NCBI RefSeq assembly: GCF_003967515.1
Contig: NZ_BIFQ01000002.1
Span: 868,001-932,000 of the forward strand
Direction of reading: 5' to 3'
Length of the DNA stretch: 64,000 nt
Origin: Dictyobacter aurantiacus
GTDB taxonomy: Bacteria; Chloroflexota; Ktedonobacteria; Ktedonobacterales; Ktedonobacteraceae
Of the stretch, positions 26,640 through 35,379 are shown in pieces (within the stretch, counting starts at the first letter, position 1; every line of letters begins with the position of its first letter). The translations under genes were made by a program, and so were the position numbers. The notes beneath the pieces were generated by a model that saw only the letters and a program-made list of their open reading frames with translations, was not told the origin of the DNA and made no database searches.

Positions 26640-27008
26640 AATGAAATTTCAGCCAATCATAGTGCCATTCTTGCAATGGTCACAGTCGTCTTAAGGGGTG
26701 TCATATGCAAAATTTGCAAACTTTGAGCCAGGTATCCTACACGTCGATGATGACATCTACCATATGGATACGCACCCAGGCCTCTCCTCCATATAGTTGT
26801 TCCTTATCCACTTCTTTTCTATTGCTGACAAGCTTTCGTGTTGCCTGCGATAAACGTTAATGCTTACCAGTTTGCACCTTTAAGCGATGCTATCTGTTAG
26901 GGGTGTAATGTTTATCGGACGAACAGTCAACATGATGAGGTTGTATATAAATCTGTGGTCTTAATCAACAATCGTAGACGCTCATTTACCTCAGGAAAGG
27001 AATCGACA

Positions 27009-28334
27009 ATGACGTATGAGCCAGGTACGGAGTCAGAGGGAAGATCCGGGGGGCGCCTAAATCGGCGCGCCTTCCTCGAAAAATCTCTGGCGCTCGGCGT
27101 TGGTGGTAGCGCCGCGCTCTCACTGTTGAGCGCCTGCGGCACCTCGGCCAGTGCCGCATCCGGTGTGACCTATTGGAACCTCTTTGGTGGCGGCGATGGC
27201 GCGCGCATGATTCAGATGCAAGATCTGTTCACCAAGAACCATCCCGACATCCCATTAAAGGCTGTAACCCTATCGTGGGGGCAACCCTACTACACCAAAG
27301 TCGCCATGTCGGCGGCCGGAGGTCGGGCACCGGATGTGGGCATCTGCCACCTCTCACGACTCTCTACATTCGCCGCCATGAAGTTTCTGGACCCATTCGA
27401 CCTTGATCTGCTATCGCAGGTAGGCATCACCCAGGACAACTTCCTGCCAGAGGTCTGGCAGCGCGCGACCTACAATGGCAAGCTCTACGCCCTGCCCCTG
27501 GATACGCATCCTTACGTGATGTACTACAATACCGACGTCTGCAAAAAAGCTGACCTGCTGGATGACAATGGCAACCTGAAACCACTACAGGGACCCGATC
27601 AGCTGATCAGCGCCTTTCAGGCGGCGCAGAAGGTCACCGGCTTTACCGGCATCGCCTTCCTGGATGCCTGGCGCCTCTTTGATTCACTGTATGGCCAGCT
27701 GGGAGGCAAGATCCTGTCGCCGGATGCCAAAGAGATCGTGCTGGACGACGCCAAGGCCGAGCAGGCACTGGACTTCATGGCCAACCTGACGCAGAAAGCG
27801 AAGGTGATGCCGGCCAACATCGACTCGGTGGCCGTCTTCGGCAGCGGCAAATCAGGCTTCCTGTGGAACGGTGAATGGGAGGTCACCACCTTTATCACCC
27901 AGAAGACACCCTTTAACATGATCCCCTTCCCCAATGTCTTCGGCAATACAAAAGTCTGGGGTGACTCGCACTCCTTTATCTTGCCCCACCAGGCTTATCC
28001 CGACAAAGGTCGCCAGCGCGCCACCTATGAATTTATGGCCAGCATGCTCAAAGAAGGTCAGATCTGGGCTGAAGGCGGGCATATCCCCGCTTATCTACCA
28101 GTCGCTACCAGCGAGGCATACAAGCAGCTCAAGCCACAATCGAACTATGCCAACGCAGCTGCTGATGTCGTGGCCGATCCGGCAGCCTGGTTTAGTGGCG
28201 CGGGCTCCGACTTTGAAACCCAGGCTGATGGAGCCTTCCAGACAGTGCTGCTGGGCCAACTGACACCACAGCAGGGCGTCCAGCAATTCAAGAAGGCCAT
28301 CCAAAAGCTCATTGATACACCATCGCCAATCTGA
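27009..28334 (+). CDS. Sugar ABC transporter substrate-binding lipoprotein
   Basis: The 441-residue protein is a family 1-type extracellular binding protein. The N-terminus has a twin-arginine-like signal (NRRAFLEKSLALGVGGSA) ending in a lipobox (LLSAC at about 40), so it may be Tat-exported and lipid-anchored. The SGVTYWNLFGGGDGARM start and YYNTDVCKKADL fit the sugar-binding cluster. The ATG at 27009 has AGGAAAGGA upstream. It is followed by two permease genes at 39 bases and then by a coupled pair. Confidence 0.88.
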   Translation: MTYEPGTESEGRSGGRLNRRAFLEKSLALGVGGSAALSLLSACGTSASAASGVTYWNLFGGGDGARMIQMQDLFTKNHPDIPLKAVTLSWGQPYYTKVAMSAAGGRAPDVGICHLSRLSTFAAMKFLDPFDLDLLSQVGITQDNFLPEVWQRATYNGKLYALPLDTHPYVMYYNTDVCKKADLLDDNGNLKPLQGPDQLISAFQAAQKVTGFTGIAFLDAWRLFDSLYGQLGGKILSPDAKEIVLDDAKAEQALDFMANLTQKAKVMPANIDSVAVFGSGKSGFLWNGEWEVTTFITQKTPFNMIPFPNVFGNTKVWGDSHSFILPHQAYPDKGRQRATYEFMASMLKEGQIWAEGGHIPAYLPVATSEAYKQLKPQSNYANAAADVVADPAAWFSGAGSDFETQADGAFQTVLLGQLTPQQGVQQFKKAIQKLIDTPSPI

Positions 28335-28373
28335 TGCGCAAGCAAGTTTCTTTACTCAAAGAAAGGCATATTT

Positions 28374-29315
28374 ATGTCTGAAATGCTTATTCAACAAGAG
28401 GCGGCTCAATCTGCCAGGCAAGTTCGTACCGTCCCGCAGGGGAACGTCAACTGGCGCACCCAGTTGACGGGCTGGAGCTTTGTGCTCCCCTTCCTGATTG
28501 GCTATGCTATCTTCACGCTCTGGCCGGTCATCCTCGGCTTCCGTATGAGCTTCTACAACTGGAGCCTCAACGGCGTGGCGCGTTTTCTGGGATTGGGCAA
28601 CTACCAGGAATTGATGGGCGATGCCGATTTCTGGAACTCGCTCTGGCACACCATCTATTTTACAGTTCTGAGCACGCCGATCCTGGTGATTCTGGCCTTC
28701 TTTCTGGCATTGCTGGCCAATCGGCAGATGCCGGGCCGCTGGATTTTCCGCACAGCATTCTTTATCCCGGTGGCCTTGCCGATCGCGGTAACCGCAATCA
28801 TCTGGAACTGGCTCTATCAGCCTGGCTTTGGCCTGATCAATAACATGCTGGCCGGCATTGGCCTGGGGCCGGTGGACTGGCTTAACGACGCCCATGTCGC
28901 CATGATCTCGATCGTCATTATGACCGTCTGGTGGACGGTGGGTAGCAATTTCCTGCTCTACCTGGCGGGTCTGCAACAGGTGCCGGCCGAGCTCTATGAA
29001 GCGGCCGCCATCGATGGCGCCGGCTCATGGGCTAAAACCATCTCGATTACCCTGCCACAGTTGAGCCGCATCACCATGCTGGTGGTGATTTTACAGGTCA
29101 TCGCCTCCCTGCAGGTCTTCGGTCAGATGTACCTGCTCACCGGTGGCGGACCCAACTTCGCCACACGCTCAGTGGTGGAGTACATGTATGAGACCGGATT
29201 CTCATCCTTCCGCATGGGCTTCGCCTCGGCGGCATCCTATATTCTCTTTTTCCTGATGCTGATCATCACCATCATGCAGTTCGTCTTTTTCCAGCGTCCA
29301 CAGAGGAGGGCATAA
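28374..29315 (+). CDS. Sugar ABC transporter permease (MalF/UgpA type)
   Basis: A 313-residue inner-membrane permease with about six helices. The first helix is WSFVLPFLIGYAIFTLWPV. The EAA loop that contacts the ATPase is ELYEAAAIDGAGSWAKTISITLP. It overlaps the next gene (TAATG), so the two subunits are translationally coupled. Confidence 0.9.
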   Translation: MSEMLIQQEAAQSARQVRTVPQGNVNWRTQLTGWSFVLPFLIGYAIFTLWPVILGFRMSFYNWSLNGVARFLGLGNYQELMGDADFWNSLWHTIYFTVLSTPILVILAFFLALLANRQMPGRWIFRTAFFIPVALPIAVTAIIWNWLYQPGFGLINNMLAGIGLGPVDWLNDAHVAMISIVIMTVWWTVGSNFLLYLAGLQQVPAELYEAAAIDGAGSWAKTISITLPQLSRITMLVVILQVIASLQVFGQMYLLTGGGPNFATRSVVEYMYETGFSSFRMGFASAASYILFFLMLIITIMQFVFFQRPQRRA

Positions 29316-30190
29316 TGGCCACACAGAGCATCCAAAACACCAACGTGACAACGACCAGGCGCCCGCTGAATCTGCCGCGCCAGGTCGGCAAATGGGGCGC
29401 CTTTGCCATCCTGCTCATCTTCGCGGTTATCTGGCTACTGCCGATCGCCTGGGTACTGGACACCTCGTTCAAGCCGGAGGGTGAGACAACAATTCTACCG
29501 CTGACATGGCTCTCGTCAGCCTTCAACATCCAGGCCTATATCAGCGTGCTCTCGTCCAGCGATCTGCCGCGCTGGTATTTCAATAGCGTCTTTACCTCGG
29601 TCATCATCTCGGCGGCCGTCGTGCTGCTGGCCAGCATGGCCTCCTTCTCCATCTCGCGCATCCCCTTCAAGGGACGCTCGGTTGTCTTCTGGCTCATCCT
29701 CTGCGGCCTGATGATTCCGGGACAGGTCCTGCTGGTCCCGCTGTTCTCGCTCATGCAGTCGTTCCAGATGATCGACACCTACTGGGGCATTATCCTGCCG
29801 CAGATCTTCTCACCGTTCGCGGTCTTTATCTTCAAACAATTCTTTGATGGTATCCCGCACGAATACGAGGAGGCGGCGCGCATGGACGGTGCCAGTCCCT
29901 GGCGCATCTACTGGCAGATCTGGATGCCGCTGGCGCGTCCGGCCATCGCCACCATCGCCATCTCAACCTTTGTGGCCGCCTGGAACAACTTCATCTGGCC
30001 CTTCCTGGTCGTCACCGGAACTGACATGATGACCGTGCCCGTTGGCCTGGCCACCGTCCAGACCTCCTATGGCATTCGCTACGCCCAGATCATGGCCTCC
30101 GCCATCCTGGGTGGCCTGCCCGCCGTCATCGTCTTCGTCATCTTCCAACGCCAGATCGTCGCCGGTCTTGCCGGTGGCCTGAAGGATTAA
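29315..30190 (+). CDS. Sugar ABC transporter permease (MalG/UgpE type)
   Basis: The 291-residue second permease has about six helices and the EAA loop EYEEAARMDGASPWRIYWQIWMPL. With the binding protein and first permease it makes a carbohydrate importer (CUT1 type). No ATP-binding gene is in the operon, so a shared ATPase (MsmK/UgpC type) elsewhere is inferred. A long palindrome ends the operon. Confidence 0.9.
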   Translation: MATQSIQNTNVTTTRRPLNLPRQVGKWGAFAILLIFAVIWLLPIAWVLDTSFKPEGETTILPLTWLSSAFNIQAYISVLSSSDLPRWYFNSVFTSVIISAAVVLLASMASFSISRIPFKGRSVVFWLILCGLMIPGQVLLVPLFSLMQSFQMIDTYWGIILPQIFSPFAVFIFKQFFDGIPHEYEEAARMDGASPWRIYWQIWMPLARPAIATIAISTFVAAWNNFIWPFLVVTGTDMMTVPVGLATVQTSYGIRYAQIMASAILGGLPAVIVFVIFQRQIVAGLAGGLKD

Positions 30191-30194
30191 AAAC

Positions 30195-30268
30195 ACAACG
30201 ACCAAAAGCAATGTGTGGCTCATGTGGCGCTAGCGCCACATGAGCCACACATTGCTTTTGGTCGTTGT
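30195..30268. repeat. 74-bp perfect palindrome without loop
   Basis: Arms 30195-30231 and 30232-30268 are exact reverse complements over 37 bases, with GGCGCTAGCGCC at the centre. It lies 5 bases after the stop codon of the second permease gene, so it may be a terminator, but there is no strong T-run. Perfect loopless palindromes of this size are normally unstable in bacteria. Confidence 0.85.
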
Positions 30269-30304
30269 CGTAAATAAAGAGGTCACGACACCAACGTGTT
30301 GTGA

Positions 30305-30562
30305 TTACACCAATTTTATGATGGTTGGCGTCATGTACGGGAACATCGGAAAGGTGGACAGGTATTGCCTCACCTGTTCTTCTGTGTCGCCGTTGACAAT
30401 TATCCAGACCTGGGGACGTGCGACATCGGGCGCGCTGATGTAGAGGCCATCTATCAGCCCCTGCGCTTTGCCTTCAGCTACATGCTGGCGCTCCTGCTGC
30501 ACTAGCTGTCCCAATTCAGCCTGCGAGCCCTCTTTAAAAGTGATATCAATCATCCATTTCAT
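30305..30562 (-). CDS. Muconolactone delta-isomerase-like small protein
   Basis: The 85-residue protein resembles the muconolactone isomerase / YciI-like ferredoxin-fold group: MKWMIDITFKEGSQAELGQLVQQER, then GLIDGLYISAPDVARPQVWIIVNGDTEEQVRQYL. Such small proteins form ring-like oligomers; an isomerase role here is not proven. The start is ATG 30562 after GAGAGG. It is 24 bases downstream of the heme peroxidase gene on the same strand and is probably co-transcribed with it. Confidence 0.7.
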   Translation of the reverse strand: MKWMIDITFKEGSQAELGQLVQQERQHVAEGKAQGLIDGLYISAPDVARPQVWIIVNGDTEEQVRQYLSTFPMFPYMTPTIIKLV

Positions 30563-30586
30563 GATATGGTTACCTCTCAAAAAGTG

Positions 30587-31981
30587 CTATGCGACACCAG
30601 CAAAAAGCAACAGGTCGGCCATAGTAAATTGTTGTGGTTCGGCGGACGGCAGGGTTGGGGTCCATTCGTCGGGAGCCTGCCAATACGATGTAGGATCGTA
30701 GAGCAGCAGGCCTAGCAGAACTTCGGCGATGATACGTCCTCCAACCGGGCCCATATACTGACCTTGACGATACACTTCTGCCTCTTTCAGCAGATAATAC
30801 CAGAGTGGGGTCTCGCCCTGCCAACCCAGTTCACTCAATCCTGCTTCCTTGGGTGTCAATGGGCGTACATTCATCAATCTGGCGACCGCCTCACCTGATG
30901 GCAGTTCCAGGGCCTCGCCACGTTCAAGGTCGCGATAAGCCAGCGACTTCTGCTCAGGGATATCCGTCTCGCCCACTACGCGCACCGGCAGATCCAGCAA
31001 AGGATGCGCCATCCAGCTATCGATACGCTTACTGGCCTGTGGAGCGGAGCAGCCAGGAATAGCAAAGTAGTAGGACCACTCAAGGGTGCGCGCAGCTTCA
31101 ACCGGGCAGGTACCGGCACAGTCAGGGAAGACCTGTCCGCTCGCTCCCCGGCTATTAAGCACGTAACGAGGACGAATCTGGCTATGCCCAAAACGATAGG
31201 CCGCATCCGCGAACTCGACAGGGATGTAAACCTGCTGCTGCTCTTCAGCAGCGAAGAAACGCGGCCCCTCCTGCAGTATCTCTTCAACCAGTTCTTCGCC
31301 AACCGTCAGGGGAAGAAATTCATGTACAATCAGCCACTGATAGTGCCAGCGCACCAGGCGCCTGGCCTCCTCAAACACAGAGGCCGCTGGCGTTCCCTGC
31401 TGACGCAGATGATCCACGACACGATTATGGAACTTGAGTAAAGCCAGGTGCAGTTGTGAAATAAACAGATGTACGTCATTGCGCGGATCCGCCACCAATG
31501 CGCGCCCCTGGTGGTTACGTGGGACATCATCGGGATTGCCAGCGTCGTTGATGCCCAACAAGAATTTATCGGGATCTTCCAGATCATAGAGAAAGGGATC
31601 ACCCGATGGACCAGCGCCATAGACACATTCCAGGTCCAATCTTGGTTGACGGAAATTGCGCAATTCATTCAAACGGGCATGATGCAGCAACAGGCTACGA
31701 TCAGCGGTAATATCGTGGGCAATAAATTGACCAAGAAACGTAAAACCGGCCGGGATGCGAGGATTATCGGTCAGTGTATCGCGATCGTCAGATGGGTGGG
31801 CAGCGAGATCCATGGTAGAACCAGCTCGTCCCAACTTCAGTAATAGGGCCTCATCTATAGTCAAAGGTGAAAGATGAGGGAACAAACGGCCATATTTACT
31901 CTGGGTACCTTCAACCGATTGAGCATGGGGTGACAATGCACTCTTAAGGCGCGGACTGATAACACAGCTATGAATATTCAT
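30587..31981 (-). CDS. Animal-type heme peroxidase
   Basis: The 464-residue protein carries landmarks of the peroxidase-cyclooxygenase (animal heme peroxidase) superfamily: distal-side GQFIAHDITAD and proximal-side DAAYRFGHSQIRP. Bacterial members use peroxide to oxidise halides, phenols or lipids. A signal peptide is not evident, so it may act in the cytosol. It precedes the isomerase-like gene in an apparent two-gene unit. ATG 31981 was chosen; a longer frame to 32047 has no ribosome site. Confidence 0.82.
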   Translation of the reverse strand: MNIHSCVISPRLKSALSPHAQSVEGTQSKYGRLFPHLSPLTIDEALLLKLGRAGSTMDLAAHPSDDRDTLTDNPRIPAGFTFLGQFIAHDITADRSLLLHHARLNELRNFRQPRLDLECVYGAGPSGDPFLYDLEDPDKFLLGINDAGNPDDVPRNHQGRALVADPRNDVHLFISQLHLALLKFHNRVVDHLRQQGTPAASVFEEARRLVRWHYQWLIVHEFLPLTVGEELVEEILQEGPRFFAAEEQQQVYIPVEFADAAYRFGHSQIRPRYVLNSRGASGQVFPDCAGTCPVEAARTLEWSYYFAIPGCSAPQASKRIDSWMAHPLLDLPVRVVGETDIPEQKSLAYRDLERGEALELPSGEAVARLMNVRPLTPKEAGLSELGWQGETPLWYYLLKEAEVYRQGQYMGPVGGRIIAEVLLGLLLYDPTSYWQAPDEWTPTLPSAEPQQFTMADLLLFAGVA

Positions 31982-32144
31982 ACTGGCTGATCTTCCTTTC
32001 GCGGCGCTTTCTCTCGAAATAGCCCGCATACACCATGTGGAACCCATAAATAAGACGTTCCACAGAGAAGTTTGGATACATTAGATGAGGTATCCCTGAA
32101 ATTCTCTCTAGAACGTCGATCTCCAGGCCGGCTATAACATATGT

Positions 32145-32350
32145 CAGTCCATGTGTTGGTGCTTCGGGTGCGCAGCGGACGCGCGTGTGGAATTTCGAGC
32201 CTGCGGTGCACACGAGTCCATGGTGTGTTGGTGCAACAGGGGCGCAAATGCGCCCCTGTTGCACCAACACACAAAAACAATGCGACCGCGTAGCGGACGC
32301 GAGTGCGGGGGCGCGCAAGGGCCACCACCATGACGAGAGTCAGACACAAT
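32145..32350. repeat. MITE-like interspersed element, diverged left end
   Basis: The interior hairpin is TGTGTTGGTGCAACAGGGGCGC/GCGCCCCTGTTGCACCAACACA (given in parts: arms near 32224-32245 and 32250-32271). It is followed by GCGTAGCGGACGCGAGTGCGG and the right terminal repeat GAGAGTCAGACACAATC (to about 32350). The left end is rearranged and repeats TGTGTTGGTGC, so only the right end is clear. It ends 7 bases before the stop of the aldo/keto reductase gene. Confidence 0.6.
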
Positions 32351-32356
32351 CTGGGG

Positions 32357-33364
32357 TTAGCGCCGGGCGATCTCTTTGTCGCGGATGCGCGGCAGGTTAT
32401 ACCAGACGTCGTCGCAGGCGCGCAGCTCATCTTCATCCAGGGTCAGACCAACTCCGCCCAGACTGTCTTTGAGCTGATCAGGACGACTGGCACCGAGGAT
32501 GGCGGAGGTGACGGCTGGCTGGGACAGTACCCAGGCCACGGCCACGTGGGTCAGCGGCTTGTTGCGTCCCTTCATGAATTCGGCGAGCTGCCGCACCTGG
32601 TCGTGCAGCGTCTCGTTCCAGTAGCGGCGGCGATACAGGTCGTTAGGATTCTGGGATTTGAAGCGTGTCCCCGACTCCGCCTCTGGTTTTTCCACATAGC
32701 GACCGGTCAGGACTCCGGCGGCCAGAGGATTGTAGACGATGACGCCCACGCCGTGCTCCTGACACAGCGGCAGCAGTTCATCCTCGATCATGCGGAAGGC
32801 TATATTGTAGCGCGGCTGCACGCAGACGATGCGCTCAAGTCCATTGACCTTGCTGGTCCATAGAGCGTCAGCCAGGCGCCAGGCGGGGAAATTGGAGCAG
32901 CCCACGTAACGCACCTTACCGGCGCGCACCAGGTCGTCCATGGCGCGCAGAGACTCCTCGATCGGCGTCTGCGCGTCGAACTGGTGCATCTGATAGAGAT
33001 CGATATAGTCGGTCTTCAGTCGCTTCAAGCTGGCCTCGCAGGCCGCGATAATATGGCGGCGGCTCAACCCCTGATCATTGGGATTCGACCCCATCTTACC
33101 AAAACACTTGGTCGCCAGCACGATGCGATCGCGCGCGTTGCGCTCACGCAGCCAGTTTCCCACGATCTCCTCGGTCACGCCCGTCAACGCCTTCTCGCCA
33201 CCGGGATAGACATCGGCCGTATCAAAGAAATTGATACCACCCTGCTCTGCCGTATCCATAATCTCAAACGCCGTCGCCTCGTCTGCCTGGTTGCCAAATG
33301 TCATCGTACCCAGGCAAACCTCGCTCACCTTCAGACCCGTACCACCAAGACGCTTAATCTGCAT
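32357..33364 (-). CDS. Aldo/keto reductase
   Basis: A 335-residue AKR of the YdhF/Kvbeta/YajO-like group. The catalytic Tyr is in FFDTADVYPGGEKALTG, Lys in IVLATKCFGKMG, and His in DLYQMHQFDAQ. It reduces carbonyls with NADPH in the cytosol. The ATG is at 33364 with AAGGAG 8 bases upstream. C-terminal GASRPDQLKDSL is the usual cofactor-phosphate contact region. The neighbours give no clue to substrate. Confidence 0.85.
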   Translation of the reverse strand: MQIKRLGGTGLKVSEVCLGTMTFGNQADEATAFEIMDTAEQGGINFFDTADVYPGGEKALTGVTEEIVGNWLRERNARDRIVLATKCFGKMGSNPNDQGLSRRHIIAACEASLKRLKTDYIDLYQMHQFDAQTPIEESLRAMDDLVRAGKVRYVGCSNFPAWRLADALWTSKVNGLERIVCVQPRYNIAFRMIEDELLPLCQEHGVGVIVYNPLAAGVLTGRYVEKPEAESGTRFKSQNPNDLYRRRYWNETLHDQVRQLAEFMKGRNKPLTHVAVAWVLSQPAVTSAILGASRPDQLKDSLGGVGLTLDEDELRACDDVWYNLPRIRDKEIARR

Positions 33365-33627
33365 AGCTCGCACTCCTTCGCTTGAAATACTATTTCTACA
33401 TAGAAGATAGTCATCCCATATTCATGGGGCGCTATGTTATCTTACACGAATCAGCCCGCATATATGTAGTAGCCCACTACCACAATCTCAACCATTACCT
33501 CTATGCTTTCTCAAGTATAAAAATCGAGTCTAGAGCATTTATAATAACTATGTGTAAAAATCATTACATATATTTTCAGCCAAAACAGCTTGCCTATAAG
33601 AGTGTGTCGTAAAGTGAGCCATGAGAG

Positions 33628-34194
33628 CTAGAAAGGAGCCAAACGCGTCAAAAAGAGACGGATCGAAGCAATCTGGATGAAGGCCTCACTGCTAGAAGGC
33701 AACCCTTCATAGTCGCGAGCCAAGCGACGGTATCGCGTCAACCACGCGAAGGTACGTTCAACGACCCAGCGTTTGCGTTGCACCTGAAAGCCTCCTTTTG
33801 GTTTGACGACTTTGACGGGAACGTCTTTTTCAAGCACCCAGGTGATATGCGAGGTGTTGTGCTCATGAGGCACAATTTCGGTGCTCCACCCCAGGTGTTC
33901 TTTGACCCAGTCCTTCAATGGTCCCGTGTAGCCATGGTCGGCAAACAGGTGACGGACTCGTGGAAGCCGGCCAGTCACCCGTTGCAGCAACAACGGTGCA
34001 GCTGTGCGATCAACCAGGCCAGCAGAATGAACGATGACGGCGATCAGAAAACCTTGGGTATCAACGAGCAGATGACGTTTGCGACCCCATATTTTTTTTT
34101 CCGCCATCGTAGCCACGCTCGATGCCTCGGACTGCACTGGTTTTGATGGATTGGCTGTCAATGATGACGGCACTGGGTTCCGGGTCACGGTCAA
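33628..34194 (-). CDS. IS5-family transposase, frame B (C-terminal part)
   Basis: It continues the transposase: KKIWGRKRHLLVDTQGFLIA, second acid in HLFADHGYTGPL and the Glu in RWVVERTFAWLTRYRRLARDYE. The annotated upstream start at 34194 is only the open frame; the real product is probably a fusion with frame A of about 280 residues. No start codon with a ribosome site is evident near the join. Confidence 0.8.
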   Translation of the reverse strand: MTVTRNPVPSSLTANPSKPVQSEASSVATMAEKKIWGRKRHLLVDTQGFLIAVIVHSAGLVDRTAAPLLLQRVTGRLPRVRHLFADHGYTGPLKDWVKEHLGWSTEIVPHEHNTSHITWVLEKDVPVKVVKPKGGFQVQRKRWVVERTFAWLTRYRRLARDYEGLPSSSEAFIQIASIRLFLTRLAPF

Positions 34195-34486
34195 TGGACG
34201 TTCGTACCTGCCGGCGTAAAGTCGTCATGGCTTGTTCCCAGACCCCATTGAGCTTCCATTGACGGAAATAATGGTACAGGGTTTTTCCGTTGGGCAAATC
34301 GTGGGGCACCAATCGCCAGGAACATCCGGTGCGCACGACGTAGAGAATCCCATTGACGATTTCGCGCCGGGGAATGACCTCGAACGTCGCCTTTGGCGAC
34401 ACTGCTGGGATCAAGGGGGCTAACAATTCCCATTGATCATCTGTCAGATCGGTTGCATAGCGTTTACGGTGCAATGAGCGAGACAT
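34061..34486 (-). CDS. IS5-family transposase, frame A (N-terminal part)
   Basis: This frame encodes the N-terminal DUF4096-type region (YATDLTDDQWELLAPLIP, VVRTGCSWRLVPHDLPNGKT) and the first catalytic acid (AVIIDSQSIK). At the A9 run (34092-34100) it departs from the transposase frame, ending after about 10 unrelated residues. The join to frame B needs a +1 shift (or loss of one A), so the protein may be expressed by slippage, or this copy may be broken. Confidence 0.8.
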   Translation of the reverse strand: MSRSLHRKRYATDLTDDQWELLAPLIPAVSPKATFEVIPRREIVNGILYVVRTGCSWRLVPHDLPNGKTLYHYFRQWKLNGVWEQAMTTLRRQVRTSIDRDPEPSAVIIDSQSIKTSAVRGIERGYDGGKKNMGSQTSSAR

Positions 34487-34728
34487 CGGCTTCGATCCTT
34501 TCTTGCTGCGTGTTGAGCTCCTTTCTTTTATTCTATCGACGAACCAATCAGTTTAAGACACACTCTAAATAAAATTTACCTTAACTAAATATTAATGCAT
34601 ACAAAACATTAATGACATAACATGACGCAACTAATATTATTGACAATTATAGTTATATTAATGTATTCTAAAAGAAGAGCTTTTTTATCCTTTTCAGTTT
34701 TTCAACAGGAAAACATTGGAGGTCTTCG

Positions 34729-35148
34729 ATGCAAGCACCATATGCACCCCAGGCTATCTCTCAGGAGCGCGTTGGCATTGGATTGCGCCTGGTCGCCGTC
34801 ATTATTGATGGGATCATTATCGGCATTATTACAGGCATTCTCAATTTTATTTTTAGAGGACAGCCCGTACTTAGTAGTAGCTTTGGAGGACTGATCTTCT
34901 TCCTCTACTACATCATTATGGAAGCCACCAGCGGCTCCACGCTTGGAAAGAAAGCGCTTGGTTTGAAGGTAGTGCGCGAAGATGGAGCGCCTATCAGCTG
35001 GACCGAGTCGATCATTCGCAACTTGCTGCGCATTATCGACGCGTTGCCTTTTGCCTATATCGTAGGCGCCATCATCATCGCGACCTCTTCACAGAAACAG
35101 CGCCTGGGTGACAAAGTTGCTCACACAGTGGTTGTCAAAACCCGTTAA
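34729..35148 (+). CDS. RDD-family membrane protein
   Basis: A 139-residue protein with three membrane helices. The RDD motif is visible as IGLRLVAVIIDGIIIG at the start and as the second aspartate/lysine cluster LGKKALGLKVVREDG. Function of the RDD domain is not settled; ion antiport has been shown for one relative. GGAGG lies upstream of ATG 34729. A terminator hairpin follows. Confidence 0.82.
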   Translation: MQAPYAPQAISQERVGIGLRLVAVIIDGIIIGIITGILNFIFRGQPVLSSSFGGLIFFLYYIIMEATSGSTLGKKALGLKVVREDGAPISWTESIIRNLLRIIDALPFAYIVGAIIIATSSQKQRLGDKVAHTVVVKTR

Positions 35149-35177
35149 AGAACGCGCGCTTCTCGAATCATAAACGG

Positions 35178-35213
35178 AAGAGTGTTAGAGCTTTTTCTAT
35201 CACTCTTTTTATA
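35178..35213 (+). terminator. Terminator after the RDD gene
   Basis: AAGAGTG and CACTCTT pair around a loop of about 18 bases and are followed by T-rich sequence. It lies 30 bases after the stop codon. Confidence 0.6.
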
Positions 35214-35379
35214 TTCATGCGTAATAGTGTAGTCATCTATGAAAAAGTAGCTTTTCCACCTCTAACCTTGCTCCTCTGGATTACACACCATTAAATTGAT
35301 ACATTCCAATTCTTGACTTCATATTCTCCGTGACCTACAATAATGCTGCAAATTCAGCATCATAGTCTTTGAGAGGAAA

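Larger units (their letters stand above)
26213..27008. other. Long intergenic region with hairpin, structured leader and operator-like repeats
   Basis: No convincing gene lies in this 796-base gap. It holds a perfect hairpin (26319-26376), a GGGGACG..CGTTCCCC imperfect hairpin near 26391, a region of nested stems (26547-26639) and an 8-bp inverted pair CGATAAAC (26848-26855)/GTTTATCG (26910-26917) just upstream of the ABC importer. TTAATGC..TAATG motifs could mark an operator. Confidence 0.6.
33600..34565 (-). mobile_element. IS5-family (IS427-like) insertion sequence, 966 bp
   Basis: Terminal inverted repeats are GAGTGTGTCGTAAA (33600) and TTTAAGACACACTC (to 34565), one mismatch. TAA stands on both sides (33597-33599 and 34566-34568) as a 3-bp TNA duplication, which is typical for this group. 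The transposase is split into two overlapping frames meeting at an A9 run. Its terminal repeats resemble those of the MITE-like elements in the window. Confidence 0.85.

Noticed and set aside
26500-26720. c-di-AMP (ydaO) riboswitch at the structured region
   Set aside because: A few words (GGGTGG, TCAGCCAAT) recall it, but the 5' half does not match and the downstream gene type is unusual. Left as an unassigned candidate RNA.
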